A stretch of 5,286 nt of DNA from Chitinispirillaceae bacterium (GTDB lineage: Bacteria > Fibrobacterota > Chitinivibrionia > Chitinivibrionales > Chitinispirillaceae), in assembly GCA_016926315.1 (NCBI GenBank), contig JAFGOU010000220.1:1-5286 (forward strand), given 5' to 3'. A program made the position numbers and the translations under genes. Below are positions 5,173-5,286 of this stretch, piece by piece. Below the pieces are notes generated by a model. The model made no database searches and had not been told where the DNA came from. It was given only the letters and a program-made list of their open reading frames with translations. Each line of letters starts with the position of its first letter. Within the stretch, counting starts at the first letter, position 1.

Positions 5173-5286
5173 ATGTACATGATGTTTGTTGACGAATCAG
5201 GCGATCCCGGATATCCGGCCTCCGGGAAATGGGCGGATTTCGGAGGCAGTAAAATATACGCGAAAGTCGGCGTTATTCTCCACGGA
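5173..5286 (+). CDS. DUF3800 domain-containing protein, N-terminal part only
   Basis: The first 38 codons of a gene cut by the right edge read MYMMFVDESGDPGYPASGKW and continue in frame to the last base. The N-terminal hydrophobic strand followed by DESGDPG is the hallmark of the DUF3800 family, whose conserved acidic residues suggest a nuclease-like role, though its biochemistry is poorly defined. DUF3800 genes are frequent in restriction-modification and other defence neighbourhoods, which agrees with the specificity-domain gene 86 bases upstream on the same strand. Its base composition is closer to the sigma operon than to the body of the preceding gene. Whether the gene is complete cannot be judged from here. 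Confidence 0.82.
   Translation, partial: MYMMFVDESGDPGYPASGKWADFGGSKIYAKVGVILHG

Overview
The window is from a diderm (Gram-negative) bacterium of mixed base composition. The genes from about 400 to 3940 look GC-rich in lines counted by eye, while part of the right end is clearly AT-rich. The envelope type is inferred from a secreted protein ending in a beta-rich, outer-membrane-like domain. The tRNA remnant at the left carries no encoded CCA. Nothing in the window allows a firm species or phylum call.

Layout. Positions 1-80 may hold the last codons of an unidentified gene. Positions 81-124 are the 3' part of a class II tRNA, best read as tRNA-Leu (variable arm, T arm, 3' acceptor strand) with no matching 5' half. 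This is what an attachment-site duplication of an integrated element looks like. If so, the element lies to the left and native chromosome begins at 125. Positions 125-412 are non-coding with three inverted repeats; the one at 366-397 sits next to the first gene start. Positions 413-3943 are a tightly coupled three-gene operon: an ECF-like sigma factor, a membrane anti-sigma-like protein without a zinc motif, and a 744-residue secreted caspase-like protease. The protease carries an EF-hand loop, a beta-sandwich, ten or eleven copies of a G-V-Q-I-A-G-V-x-N repeat, and a C-terminal barrel-like domain. A small terminator-like hairpin overlaps its stop codon.

The right end (about 4150-5286) differs in character and looks like a restriction-modification or defence patch. 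It holds a 309-codon frame that is only the C-terminal DNA-specificity part of a TaqI/Eco57I-like adenine methyltransferase-nuclease, with no catalytic domain in the window. After it comes the start of a DUF3800 gene, cut by the window edge. The specificity gene changes from about 33-37% GC in its body to about 54% GC in its last hundred bases.

How the genes may work together (inference). The anti-sigma-like protein would hold the sigma factor at the inner membrane and read the periplasm through its C-terminal domain. Released sigma factor would transcribe this operon or others. The co-translated caspase-like protein is exported and may either process envelope proteins, possibly including the anti-sigma protein, or display its protease domain at the cell surface. 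The most unusual item is the single polypeptide joining a caspase fold, a calcium-type loop, a surface-repeat solenoid and a barrel under its own sigma/anti-sigma pair.
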